Shown here: positions 1 to 8,334 of the stretch, in pieces
How the letters are laid out: the number at the start of each line of letters is the position of its first letter
How positions within the stretch are numbered: the first letter of the stretch is position 1
Origin: Paludisphaera borealis
Lineage (GTDB): Bacteria > Planctomycetota > Planctomycetia > Isosphaerales > Isosphaeraceae
Assembly: GCF_001956985.1 (NCBI RefSeq)
Contig: NZ_CP019082.1
Location: forward strand, 6,572,001 to 6,636,000
Reading direction: 5' to 3'
Length of the DNA stretch: 64,000 nucleotides
Made by a program: the position numbers and the translations under genes
The notes under the pieces: model-generated
Seen by the model: the letters and a program-made list of their open reading frames with translations, nothing else
The model's database searches: none
Told to the model about the DNA's origin: nothing

Positions 1-13
1 GGGAACCAGCAAT

Positions 14-406
14 ATGATCGTCCACGCGGTAATCACTCACGACCTAATGGACTGGTTCAGCCAGGACTACCCAAGTTTCTTTGTCAACATCAATGTAGAC
101 CGGGAACACGCCATGCTCTACTTAATGGCCCCGACCAGCAAAGTCATCGCTTGCCTCGCGATCACCTCAGACCACATCGCCGCCTCGGACACTAGGGCGG
201 TGACCAGCGGCCAAGAAATGTCAGCGTTCGCTGCATGTACCAACCCTAGGCTTCGCCGTTGGATGGAGAAGCATGCCGACGAATTGGGGAACTTAGGCTA
301 CACGTCCCCGCCATATACCGGTCAGCTGCCCTTGTCGGATCCGAGCAGTATTGACACCATCACCCAATTCCTCGAGAACGTCCTCGCAGAGTCGCACGGC
401 GCTTGA
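14..406 (+). CDS. Hypothetical prophage protein
   Basis: A 130-residue open frame beginning at the first ATG in the window; no stop precedes it in frame, so the true start may lie left of the edge. It is soluble, with no signal peptide, membrane segment or motif that I recognise. It ends 56 bases before the HEPN-motif gene on the same strand, and its base composition is lower in G+C than the phage structural genes, as is that of the next two genes. It could be a partner of the HEPN gene, but only the position suggests that. Function unknown. Confidence 0.5.
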   Translation: MIVHAVITHDLMDWFSQDYPSFFVNINVDREHAMLYLMAPTSKVIACLAITSDHIAASDTRAVTSGQEMSAFAACTNPRLRRWMEKHADELGNLGYTSPPYTGQLPLSDPSSIDTITQFLENVLAESHGA

Positions 407-412
407 TATAAT
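407..412 (+). promoter_or_regulatory. Possible -10 box (TATAAT)
   Basis: A perfect TATAAT directly follows the stop of the first gene and lies 50 bases before the HEPN-motif gene. No good -35 box is seen 16 to 18 bases upstream (best match TCGCAG), so this is a weak promoter call. Confidence 0.3.
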
Positions 413-462
413 GGTCCCTTGGTCGCTTGCAGTCGCAACTCAGCCAGCCAAGGAAAAGACAA

Positions 463-1359
463 ATGACGTCGCGCCAGAGATACCGCGCCAGGATCGACGA
501 AGACCTCGCGTCCGTTTACAAGAACCTCTCCGTCGCCTACATCAAAGCCTTGAACTATCAAGTTAGTCTGTGGGAGTACGCTGAAAGAGAGCGCGAAAGA
601 CCCCGCACCCAAGAAGAGATTGAGTTCATAGAGGAGAAGACAAACGGCGAGCAACCGGTCTACGAGCACTGGTCCGAACAATTCGGCCTCGACCTCATGA
701 CCCCATACGTCGAGCAAGAAGTGGAGAACAAGAGCTACTTCATGTACAACCTCTTGCTGGTCTGGATTTGGAGCATAACCGAGGCCAAACTGAACGACGT
801 CGCCGAGAACTTCGTACTAGCTGACCCCTCAGTGCTGACGGGCCCTAAGTTCAAAAACATCAAGCTCGGAGTCGATCACTTCGTGGGAGGCAGGAGGAAG
901 TCGGACGCCTATCGCATGATCTTCGCAGAGTACAAGCGAGAGGCCGCTCCCGAGTCCAAGGTGGGCATCGGCCGCTTCGAGTCGATGTTCGATGCCCTCG
1001 GGCTTAAGGGAGGCGTACCGAAAGAAGTCCGCGCCTTATTCTTGGAGATGTCCGAAGTACGGCACAACATGGTTCACCGCATGGGGGTCATCGATCAGAA
1101 GATGGCCGAACGCATCCCAAGATTGACTACAAAAATCGGTGGCACTATCGCCGTCCAACGCGAGTTCATCCTGTCGAGCATGCATGCCGTTAAATTTTAC
1201 ATCCTTGAGATCGACATACGCATTAGGAATCATTTTGGTGAACCGATTCCAGAGTCCGCTGCCAAGCTACATGGTAGTTATGCGCCAAGACCTCATATTA
1301 AACACGATGAGACAGACAAAGCTGGGCCCTTGGGTCCGAGTCAGATAAGGACAAACTGA
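463..1359 (+). CDS. HEPN-motif protein, possible RNase effector
   Basis: A 298-residue protein. The ATG at 463 is preceded by AAGGAAAAG, better than the TTG at 427. Residues 197-209 read SEVRHNMVHRMGV, which contains an Rx4H motif (R200, H205) in the form usual for HEPN ribonuclease domains such as RiboL-PSP-HEPN (R, polar residue, then VHR.G.VD). Upstream is an all-helical region with a short hydrophobic stretch near residues 98-108. HEPN proteins with this motif usually cut RNA and often act in toxin-antitoxin or anti-phage systems; that role here is inference. Downstream, convergent, lies the DUF262-AlbA_2 gene. No antitoxin is obvious unless the unknown gene at 14-406 is one. Confidence 0.6.
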   Translation: MTSRQRYRARIDEDLASVYKNLSVAYIKALNYQVSLWEYAERERERPRTQEEIEFIEEKTNGEQPVYEHWSEQFGLDLMTPYVEQEVENKSYFMYNLLLVWIWSITEAKLNDVAENFVLADPSVLTGPKFKNIKLGVDHFVGGRRKSDAYRMIFAEYKREAAPESKVGIGRFESMFDALGLKGGVPKEVRALFLEMSEVRHNMVHRMGVIDQKMAERIPRLTTKIGGTIAVQREFILSSMHAVKFYILEIDIRIRNHFGEPIPESAAKLHGSYAPRPHIKHDETDKAGPLGPSQIRTN

Positions 1360-1430
1360 CTGGCTAAAGTAGTCCGCTCCACGTCAAAACCCGATTTGGC
1401 CTGGTCGTCGAAACGGTCGTGGATGCTCGC

Positions 1431-3356
1431 CTACCTGGGAGCGCCCGCCGCGAAAGACGTTGTGACCGCCGATGTTTGAGGTGCCGTGGCCACTACCGTA
1501 GACGAACCATTGCGGATGTGGCAGATATCATCGACGAAGGAGACCTGCGATTGGCGTGGGATGCGCACCCGTACGATCGACACTTCCTTGTATTTGATGA
1601 CATCAATATTCGTGCCGACTTGAGTCTTCAAAGGGTCCGAAAGACCTGAGTTCGCAATGTGGTTGCAGATCTGACTCACGTAGGTGTCAAGGCTTAGCCC
1701 AAGTTGGGTAGCCTCTCTGTCGACGCCGACAAGGAACACGCGGTCGAACTCTACCGGGTTAGAGTTGTAGATTTCCTGGACGCGGGCGGCGTCCTTTTGC
1801 GTGTCTGCAATTCCAATGTAGAGATATCCGTCTGCATGCGGCCCACAGTTGGCTATCCCGCAGATTGTCTCAACGATCACTTGCAGGATGTTCGGGTCTC
1901 GCGTTTTGGTTTTATCAAGCCTGAGAAGTCCCTGCTTGAACTCATACCTGCCGGTTTCGGTTCGCGATCGACGGATGGAGTTTTCGAAGTCGAATGACAT
2001 CGCGGGGCCATGCGTCAGGACGGAACTGTCGGATCTTACGAACTGGTCCCTGATCAAGCCTTTAGTAATATTAACGTTGGTTTGCCTTGCGGCGGTTTTC
2101 AGGTTCTTTTTCCCGACAGCGATTTTGTCGGAAAGGTCTGTGAGACATTGCATTATTGTGTCTTCACTTTCCGCCACGGGTGTCATACCCTCCTTGAAGA
2201 TCAGCTCATAGAATGCCATAAATACCGCAAAGAACGGGGCCTTAAGAGCGTTGGAAGTCGGTTTGCGATACACGCAATCACGGAATGCGAAGCGGCCCTT
2301 GTTATGACTTTCTACAGTCGACCTAATGGTAGAGAATACGTTTTTGACTTCTTCGATCAATCTCTCCTTTCCATACTGGGCAAGGTTGCGGTTAACCTCC
2401 ACGTATTCTTTCTCGCCTTCCTTGTAGACTCGATTCAGAAAGTCTCCCGACGCTTCAGCAGGTCTGCCTAGGAGGATAGAGGAGCAGATGTCGGCGAGAA
2501 CCTGCTCGTCCTCGCTGTCGCGTAGATCGCTTGTCCTTAAGACGCCCTGGTAGCACCAGAAGATGTCTTCCGCCTTCAAGGCGTAACCGTGAAGGTTGCG
2601 GCTTGTTTCGATGCTGATTTCTGGCATCTGACTCAACAGCAAGGAGTCGCGGGATACATCACCTCGAATTTCGGCCGCAAGATGTCTAACGACTTCTGCA
2701 AATCCAGAGAGAACACCAGCTTGGCGTCGTTCTTGGTCGCTTAATTGTCGCCCTCCAGAATTGATGCGTCCAAATACGTCAGTGATTCGACTGTCCAATT
2801 CACTCGGCACCACAGTGACGGCGAGTTGGTAATCCAGTATGTTGGCGCAGTCGAGAGCGGAGATCCGTTCGATATTGTCAGCACACGGGACAAAACAGCC
2901 GGCCTCCGCAGCTTGCCGAGCCCTGGGGAATTCTCTTATATCGAAGCATCGCCCGTTGTATGTAAACGAGTGCTCAATAAAACTGAAAATCGCGTTGAGA
3001 CGCTGCATGCCGTCTATGATCTCTAGTGAAACCAAATTGCTGCCCGACGGCTTCTCTGCCAGCAGAAACAAGGGCATTGGGTAGTCTTTTAGAATGCTGT
3101 CAATAAGATGTTGCTTTTCGGCTACAGTCCAGACCAGCTTTCTTTGGTATTGGCGATTAACAAGAAGGACTCCCTCTCTGTAGTTCTTGTAGAGGGACTG
3201 GATGCTGATTCCTCTCGGCGATACTGCCATAAGTCGAGACTCCCCGCCAACATTGACAATTTTCTCCTCGCGGATGATAGCGGACAGACCGACGTCAGTC
3301 AAGTCATCTGACATCCGTTGACGCACACTTGGAGCCGAGGTTTGCGCAGAAGCCAT
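1431..3356 (-). CDS. DUF262 / AlbA_2 (Schlafen-type) fusion protein
   Basis: A 641-residue protein; its ATG follows GAGG at a good distance. The N-terminal half is a DUF262 (GmrS/ParB-like) domain: residues 66-76 carry NRQYQR, 114-119 IDGMQR, and 197-214 RINSGGRQLSDQERRQAG. The C-terminal part, about residues 466-622, looks like an AlbA_2 (Schlafen AAA_4) domain: ETGRYEFKQ at 467-475 and IANCGPHADGYLYIGIAD at 501-518. DUF262 domains occur in GmrSD-type and other anti-phage nucleases; AlbA_2 domains bind or cut nucleic acid. The fusion suggests a nucleotide-gated nucleic-acid effector, which is inference. It points against the phage late genes and has lower G+C than they do, as expected of imported cargo. 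Confidence 0.75.
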   Translation of the reverse strand: MASAQTSAPSVRQRMSDDLTDVGLSAIIREEKIVNVGGESRLMAVSPRGISIQSLYKNYREGVLLVNRQYQRKLVWTVAEKQHLIDSILKDYPMPLFLLAEKPSGSNLVSLEIIDGMQRLNAIFSFIEHSFTYNGRCFDIREFPRARQAAEAGCFVPCADNIERISALDCANILDYQLAVTVVPSELDSRITDVFGRINSGGRQLSDQERRQAGVLSGFAEVVRHLAAEIRGDVSRDSLLLSQMPEISIETSRNLHGYALKAEDIFWCYQGVLRTSDLRDSEDEQVLADICSSILLGRPAEASGDFLNRVYKEGEKEYVEVNRNLAQYGKERLIEEVKNVFSTIRSTVESHNKGRFAFRDCVYRKPTSNALKAPFFAVFMAFYELIFKEGMTPVAESEDTIMQCLTDLSDKIAVGKKNLKTAARQTNVNITKGLIRDQFVRSDSSVLTHGPAMSFDFENSIRRSRTETGRYEFKQGLLRLDKTKTRDPNILQVIVETICGIANCGPHADGYLYIGIADTQKDAARVQEIYNSNPVEFDRVFLVGVDREATQLGLSLDTYVSQICNHIANSGLSDPLKTQVGTNIDVIKYKEVSIVRVRIPRQSQVSFVDDICHIRNGSSTVVATAPQTSAVTTSFAAGAPR

Positions 3357-3381
3357 ATATGCTCACGCCTCGCACATGGCA

Positions 3382-3990
3382 TTAAGCCAGATGCCCAAAC
3401 AGGCGAGTAAACGGTCTCGCGTTGAACGGAGACAAAAACCGCACCCTTTCCCGTAGCGATTCCGGCAACACCCTAGCCGCGTAGTCAAAGAACCTAGCCT
3501 CACGCTCGAAGCATCGCTGCCTGTCCTCGTTTCGCACATCAGGATTCACATTTCCATAGAACCAGCCCCTGCCATCCACGAACCCGCCATCAAGACCATA
3601 TACATCAATCTGCTCATACCCACACCACACGCCAAACTGCAAAGCCACAAAAGACGAAGACCCAAGATACACTCCCACCCCTAGATCGAAGCTGAACCCA
3701 AGCCCTAGCACACGCCCGAACCTCACCTGATCCTGCGCACCAGACCCACCCTCACAACACGTCAAAATCGTCGCACCAGGGCAAGCCCCAGCGTGAACCC
3801 ACTGCGACTCGTCCACAAACAAGTGGTACCGCAGCGATCCCAACACGCGAGGGTCCGGCCGGTTCACGGCTAGTAAGTCAGTCTCTGGGTTCACCAAACC
3901 TGGAGTATCCACATCTCCGAGAGATGGGCCGTTAGCCAGGATCACCAACCGCCTCCCTGCTCCCGACCACCGAAGTTCGTCGATAAGCAT
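3382..3990 (-). CDS. MptE-like / GT42-like putative glycosyltransferase
   Basis: A 202-residue protein started at 3990, where AGGGG precedes an ATG; the open frame runs further upstream only because it overlaps the HNH gene on the other strand. Residues 16-24 read LVILANGPSL, the nucleotide-binding loop shared by DUF115/MptE-like proteins and GT42 sialyltransferases. A second matching block, GSSSFVALQFGVWCGYEQI followed by DVYGLDGGF, is the usual C-terminal half. Such genes occur in phages and surface-polysaccharide loci. A role in altering the cell surface of the lysogen is plausible but unproven. It lies divergent to the HNH gene with only 24 bases between them. Confidence 0.6.
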   Translation of the reverse strand: MLIDELRWSGAGRRLVILANGPSLGDVDTPGLVNPETDLLAVNRPDPRVLGSLRYHLFVDESQWVHAGACPGATILTCCEGGSGAQDQVRFGRVLGLGFSFDLGVGVYLGSSSFVALQFGVWCGYEQIDVYGLDGGFVDGRGWFYGNVNPDVRNEDRQRCFEREARFFDYAARVLPESLRERVRFLSPFNARPFTRLFGHLA

Positions 3991-4014
3991 CCCACACCCC
4001 TGGAGGATAGAACG

Positions 4015-4323
4015 ATGGCAGACCGCCTTAGATTCGCACCCGACCTCACCACCCAACTCGAAGGCCCTAACCCGGTCCAGGTCTCCCAAAAAGAGGCCCA
4101 TGATTGGTACAACTCGGCCGATTGGAAACGTGTCAGGGCTCGCGTCCTCGCACGGGACAAGAAGCTCTGCCAGGTCTGCCTGACCAGGGGCCGAACCACG
4201 CTCGCCAATATGGTTCACCACAAGCTCAAGCGGATCGAGTATCCGCATCTGGCTTACACTGAGTCGAACCTGGTCAGTCTCTGCTGGGGCTGCCACGCCA
4301 AGTTGGATCACGCTAGCAGGTGA
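4015..4323 (+). CDS. HNH endonuclease, packaging-associated
   Basis: A 102-residue protein with GGAGG upstream of its ATG. It has the classic HNH layout: C52xxC55, H68-H69, N85 and C90xxCH94, with YNSADWKRVRARVLARD as the usual lead-in. HNH proteins of this size encoded just before terminase genes assist DNA cleavage at cos sites in HK97-like phages. It is the first gene of the rightward packaging and head module; the small terminase subunit begins 333 bases downstream. A cos site would be expected near here, but I cannot identify it by eye. Confidence 0.88.
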   Translation: MADRLRFAPDLTTQLEGPNPVQVSQKEAHDWYNSADWKRVRARVLARDKKLCQVCLTRGRTTLANMVHHKLKRIEYPHLAYTESNLVSLCWGCHAKLDHASR

Positions 4324-4572
4324 TGGGGAGGGGACTGGTATACTCTACCTGGCATTCTGGTAATCGTGGCAATCTAGGTAGGTGGGGGTAGGTCGGGCAT
4401 CTGAGATATTATATATATGGCTGGAACGCTGCCAGCTGCGCTCTGAAGCGTACGATTCCGCCGGCATTGCACCAGGGTCGATCCTCCCCTATAGAGCCGC
4501 CTCCCCTGCCGATGGCCTTCCTTTGGCTCCCGTCGCTCTCGTCGTCGTGAGCCCGTCTTCCAAGCCGTCCCG

Positions 4573-4603
4573 GCCCTCCCGTTCCGTGGAGGGCTCTCTC
4601 TTC
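4573..4603 (+). terminator. Hairpin terminator before terS
   Basis: GCCCTCC (4573-4579) pairs with GGAGGGC (4588-4594) around an 8-base loop, followed by TCTCTCTTC. It sits in the 333-base gene-free stretch between the HNH gene and terS (4324-4656). That stretch also has an AT-rich run near 4408-4419 (TATTATATATAT) that could hold a promoter -10 box, but no -35 is clear. The hairpin could end early transcription or serve as a site controlled by antitermination. Confidence 0.45.
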
Positions 4604-4656
4604 AAACATCAGATTGGGGCGCTTCCGTGCCTCCGTCTTGTTTAGAGGAGATTCCC

Positions 4657-5154
4657 ATGGGTGGTAAGAGACCCGCTCCCACCTCAGTTAAGAAGGCTCT
4701 GGGGGTTCGGCCGGCACGTATGAACCAGAGCGAGCCTGTTCCGCCTGAGGGCGCGCCTCTGCCTCCGGCTTACATCGCGCGAGACGAGGTTGCCCTCGCG
4801 CAGTGGAACGAGCTGGTGCCGATGCTGCATGAGATGGGCGTGCTGTCCAAGGCCGACGGTCTCATCCTCGGCGTTCTATGCCGCGCATATTCCAAGATGC
4901 TGATGGCGATGGAGAAGCTCGACGGCGACGGCGAAGGCGAGGGCTACACGGTTAAGGGTTCTCGCGCCGCTGTGGCCTCGCCGTATATCGCTGTGGAAAA
5001 GGACGCTCGGGACACCATCTTGAGGATCGCCAACGAGTACGGTCTTACGGCCGTGGCTCGGTCTCGCATCAGCGTTCTCGGTGGTGGCGGTGCCTCTCAG
5101 CCTGGCGGGCTCGCTGAGTTCTTGGCGAGCAACCCTCGGAACAAGGCGGGCTGA
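4657..5154 (+). CDS. terS: Terminase small subunit (P27 family)
   Basis: A 165-residue protein; the ATG at 4657 follows AGAGGAG, while the open frame upstream of it has no ribosome site. The basic N-terminus and the central helical block (ALAQWNELVPMLHEMGVLS, then a region ending near YTVKGSR and AVEKDARDTILRIANEYGL) are typical of the P27-type small terminase subunit, which recognises phage DNA at the packaging site. It is followed one base after its stop by the large subunit, and the HNH gene precedes it: the standard HK97-type packaging order. Confidence 0.88.
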   Translation: MGGKRPAPTSVKKALGVRPARMNQSEPVPPEGAPLPPAYIARDEVALAQWNELVPMLHEMGVLSKADGLILGVLCRAYSKMLMAMEKLDGDGEGEGYTVKGSRAAVASPYIAVEKDARDTILRIANEYGLTAVARSRISVLGGGGASQPGGLAEFLASNPRNKAG

Positions 5155-5155
5155 C

Positions 5156-6901
5156 GTGATAGTTGAGGCTGTCAAGTTCCAGTTGCTGGCGGGGGTGATC
5201 GGCGATGCCTTCGCAGAATGGGCGGCCATACCATATTCGGGGCACCCGGTCCCTCATAACCTGACGCGGGACAACTTCGTCGTCGTGCGTACGAAGTCCG
5301 ACGAGCTGGCTATCGAGCAGGGTTGCTACTGGGATGCTGACCGCGCTGAGTACGCGACCAATTTCATTGAAAAGTTCGTGCGGCACGTCGAAGGGCGGTT
5401 GAAGGGTCAGTTGTTCAAGCTGCTGGATTGGCAGAAGGATATCATCTGGCGGCTGATCGGCTGGGTGCGGGCCGATGGGTTCCGGCGGTTCCGGACGATT
5501 TACATCGAGCAGCCCAAGAAGGGTGGGAAAACAATTCTGATTATGGCCCTGGCTCTGTTCCTGGGTATCGCTGATGGTGAGCCGTCGCCGCAGATCTATA
5601 CGGGTGCGGTGGACGCGGGGCAGTCCGAAGTCTTGTTCAAGATGATGACGGACACGATCGAGATGGACCCGGCTCTGTCCGCCTGGACGAAGATTAAGTG
5701 GTCGTACAACAGGATTGAATTCGGTCCTGGCGGTTTCCTGAAGTCGATGAGTGCCGCCGCTCCGAATAAGGACGGCGTTAACGCTCACGCGGTCATTTTC
5801 GATGAGTTGCACCGGTTCAAGTCGAGCGATCTATGGGACGTGATGCAGGGGTCTATGATCGCTCGCGATCAACCGATGATCGTCAGCATCACCACGGCTG
5901 GCGATAGCTATGAGTCGCTGTGCCGTAAGCAGCATGAGTACACGCTCGCCGTGAATTCTGGGGAGACGATCGACACCACTTTCGATGGGGTCATCTATGC
6001 GGCTCCCCGGGGCGCGGACCCAATGGCTCGGGAGACCTGGTACCGGGCCAACCCGTCTCTTGGTCATTCCATCAATGAGACTGATTTTGAGGGCCTGCTG
6101 AAGAAGGCGGTTAGTGAGGGGCCCCGCGCTCGGGCTCGCTTTTTCCGCCTGCATCTTGGCATCTGGTCGGAGGGTTCGAGCGAGTACATCCCGTCTGCTA
6201 TTTGGGATACTTGCATAGATGAGACGTTGACGTTGGATTCGGTCGAGCCTGGCACTCCCTGCTATATGGGGATCGACCTTGCAAGGGTCAATGACTTGGC
6301 TTGCGTGGCTATGGTGTTCGGCACCTCGGAGACTGGGCTGAAATGCTTCGTTCATACCTGGTGTCCGGAGGAGATAGCCCAGGAGCGGGAGAAGCTTAAC
6401 AGGTGGAAGTATCTGGAGTGGGCTGAGAAGAAGTTGATCACGCTCACCCCGGGCTCTGCTGTGGATTTTCGCTTCATCCAGGATCACATCATTGAGATGA
6501 ATGCGAGGTTCAAGCCCAAGCTGATATATGTAGACAGCTACCAGGCTACTCAGGTGCACATTGAGCTGGCTGATCGTGGGGTGAAGACGACGGCGTTGGC
6601 TCAGACGTTCCGTGGTTTGAGCAATCCCACGAAGGAGTTTCAGCGGTTGGTGCTGAGCAAGAAGGTGAAGGCCCACGCGAATCCGCTGTTGTCTTGGTCT
6701 ATGGGCTGCGTGGGGCTGATCGAAGACGCGAGCGAGAACGTGCGGATTCGGCGTAAGACGGTCCGGGGGAAGATCGACCCGGTGGCTGCTCTGATCGATG
6801 CGGTGGCCGCGATGATTGACGATACGTGCGTGAAGGCGAAGCCCAAGCCGAAGTTTATGTGGGTGGGTGGCAAGTCTAAGCCCAAGGACGAGGGCGAGTG
6901 A
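5156..6901 (+). CDS. terL: Terminase large subunit (Terminase_1 family)
   Basis: A 581-residue packaging ATPase and nuclease. I start it at the GTG at 5156, one base after the terS stop, with AAGGCGGG upstream; the longer frame from 5081 would overlap terS. The ATPase half has a Walker A-like QPKKGGKT (119-126) and Walker B VIFDELHR (213-220, D216 and E217). The C-terminal nuclease half opens with YMGIDLARVNDLACVAMVF and continues to acidic residues in the IYVDSYQ region. Length and order match HK97-like large terminase subunits. Confidence 0.93.
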   Translation: MIVEAVKFQLLAGVIGDAFAEWAAIPYSGHPVPHNLTRDNFVVVRTKSDELAIEQGCYWDADRAEYATNFIEKFVRHVEGRLKGQLFKLLDWQKDIIWRLIGWVRADGFRRFRTIYIEQPKKGGKTILIMALALFLGIADGEPSPQIYTGAVDAGQSEVLFKMMTDTIEMDPALSAWTKIKWSYNRIEFGPGGFLKSMSAAAPNKDGVNAHAVIFDELHRFKSSDLWDVMQGSMIARDQPMIVSITTAGDSYESLCRKQHEYTLAVNSGETIDTTFDGVIYAAPRGADPMARETWYRANPSLGHSINETDFEGLLKKAVSEGPRARARFFRLHLGIWSEGSSEYIPSAIWDTCIDETLTLDSVEPGTPCYMGIDLARVNDLACVAMVFGTSETGLKCFVHTWCPEEIAQEREKLNRWKYLEWAEKKLITLTPGSAVDFRFIQDHIIEMNARFKPKLIYVDSYQATQVHIELADRGVKTTALAQTFRGLSNPTKEFQRLVLSKKVKAHANPLLSWSMGCVGLIEDASENVRIRRKTVRGKIDPVAALIDAVAAMIDDTCVKAKPKPKFMWVGGKSKPKDEGE

Positions 6902-6941
6902 GTGCTCCGAGCCAAAACTATGGTACGGAGGACTTACGATT

Positions 6942-7040
6942 ATGCGCGTCATCACCTGGGTCCGTCCTCGGTTCCGCCGGGCTCCTCGGCCGGTAAGCGA
7001 TCTCCTGGTTCGTGGGGGCACCAGCTATGGCCAAGGCTAG
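6942..7040 (+). CDS. Possible 32-residue peptide overlapping portal start
   Basis: A short frame of 32 codons with a strong GGAGG ten bases before its ATG, ending 14 bases inside the portal gene. The peptide is basic and arginine-rich. It may be a leader that couples translation to the portal gene, or may not be translated; the strong ribosome site with no other start downstream is the only support. Confidence 0.3.
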   Translation: MRVITWVRPRFRRAPRPVSDLLVRGGTSYGQG

Positions 7041-8334
7041 GTTGAAGAAGTACCAGAGTGGGATCCGCCGCGAACGTCTGAACGCACCCGAACGCAACAT
7101 GGATAGGGAGTTCTTCCAGACCCTTTTGAACGGGGCGAGGGGTAGGCATTCCCCCTACTGGAGCGAGGCCCAATCGCGCATCAACGAAGACTCGGCGATG
7201 AGTCTAACCGCCGTGTACTCGGCCATTAATCGCATTTCCAGCGATATGGCGATGATTCCGATCCAGGTGAAGCGGCGCGAGAAGGACGGTTCCAAGCGGG
7301 TGGTAGACGATCACCCGGTGGCCAAGGTGCTGAGCAGCTCCTGGGATCACGGCCAGACGAACGCGTTCTTCTCGAAGCGTCAGGTAATGGGCTACTGCTT
7401 GGGGTGGGGTCAGTCGATTTCCATAATCGAGTCGACCCGGTGGGGCGAGGTCACCGGGCTTCAGCATCATCACCCTCAGTACGGGCGTGCGTACCGGGAC
7501 AGTAATGGGCAGCTCTATTATATCGTCATGGGGCTGAACAATCAGGTTAAGGAGTTGCCACCTGAAAAGGTGCTGCACTTCAAGAATTACGCCTGCTGCG
7601 GGGACAATGGCGATTCGCCGCTGTTGATCGGTCGGCCAGCCTTGGCGTTGTACACGTCGGCTGAGGCTTACGCGCAGACGACGTACTCGAACGGCGGGAA
7701 TATGCGCGGCTACCTGATGACCGATCAGGATATGACTGTTGAGGAGGTCGAGGCATACCTTAGCGCGATGGTGGACGAGCATGGTGGCGTCACCAACGCG
7801 AATAAGATTGGTCTGCTCCAGGGTGGGATGAAGTGGATGGCCACCTCGTTCAGTCCCGAAGCGGCTCAGCTCGTCGCGTCCCGGACGTTCGCCATTCAGG
7901 ATGTGTGCCGTCTGTTTTCGTTGCCGCCGCACAAGCTCGCTGAGATGAGTAGTTCCACGTTTGGGAACATCGAGGAGCAGAACCGGCAGTACGTCGATAT
8001 GACGCTGATGTCGTGGATCACGATGATCGAGGCCGAGTGCAACTTGAAGTTGTTCTCTCAGCTGGAGCGGGACGCGGGCTATTGCGTGATGCATGACCTG
8101 GAGGTTCTGCTTCGGGGAAACGCTCTGGCCCAGGCGCAAGCCGACCGCGAGTACGTCACCAGCGGTATCAAGAGCGTCAACGAGCCTCGTGCTCGCCTTG
8201 GTCTTCCTCCTGTTGATGGCGGCGACGCCCACATCATCCAGTCCAATCAGGCGACCCTTGAGCAGATCGTGAGCGGGAAGACGCTGCGTAGCAACCTTCC
8301 TGCTTCAACTTCGGAGGTTCCTATCAATGTCTAA
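7027..8334 (+). CDS. Portal protein, HK97 family
   Basis: A 435-residue protein, start at the ATG at 7027 after GGGGG. It has the features of HK97-type portals: an early block LTAVYSAINRISSDMAMIPIQV, the central QVKELPPEKVLHFKN segment, and the late LPPHKL followed by FGNIEEQNRQY that marks the family. The portal forms the DNA entry channel at one capsid vertex and docks the terminase. Its last bases overlap the start of the protease gene by 8 bases, so the two are probably translationally coupled. Confidence 0.92.
   Translation: MAKARLKKYQSGIRRERLNAPERNMDREFFQTLLNGARGRHSPYWSEAQSRINEDSAMSLTAVYSAINRISSDMAMIPIQVKRREKDGSKRVVDDHPVAKVLSSSWDHGQTNAFFSKRQVMGYCLGWGQSISIIESTRWGEVTGLQHHHPQYGRAYRDSNGQLYYIVMGLNNQVKELPPEKVLHFKNYACCGDNGDSPLLIGRPALALYTSAEAYAQTTYSNGGNMRGYLMTDQDMTVEEVEAYLSAMVDEHGGVTNANKIGLLQGGMKWMATSFSPEAAQLVASRTFAIQDVCRLFSLPPHKLAEMSSSTFGNIEEQNRQYVDMTLMSWITMIEAECNLKLFSQLERDAGYCVMHDLEVLLRGNALAQAQADREYVTSGIKSVNEPRARLGLPPVDGGDAHIIQSNQATLEQIVSGKTLRSNLPASTSEVPINV

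Noticed and set aside
1431-2211. Several rightward frames within the DUF262-AlbA_2 gene
   Set aside because: Antisense to a full-length protein with clear motifs; none has a ribosome site or a recognisable product.
4420-4499. A tRNA-like stretch in the gap before terS (GGCT at one end, AGCC at the other, and a GGGTCGATCC segment)
   Set aside because: The acceptor pairs at only five of seven positions, no 5-base T stem forms around the TCGA segment and no proper anticodon arm is present.
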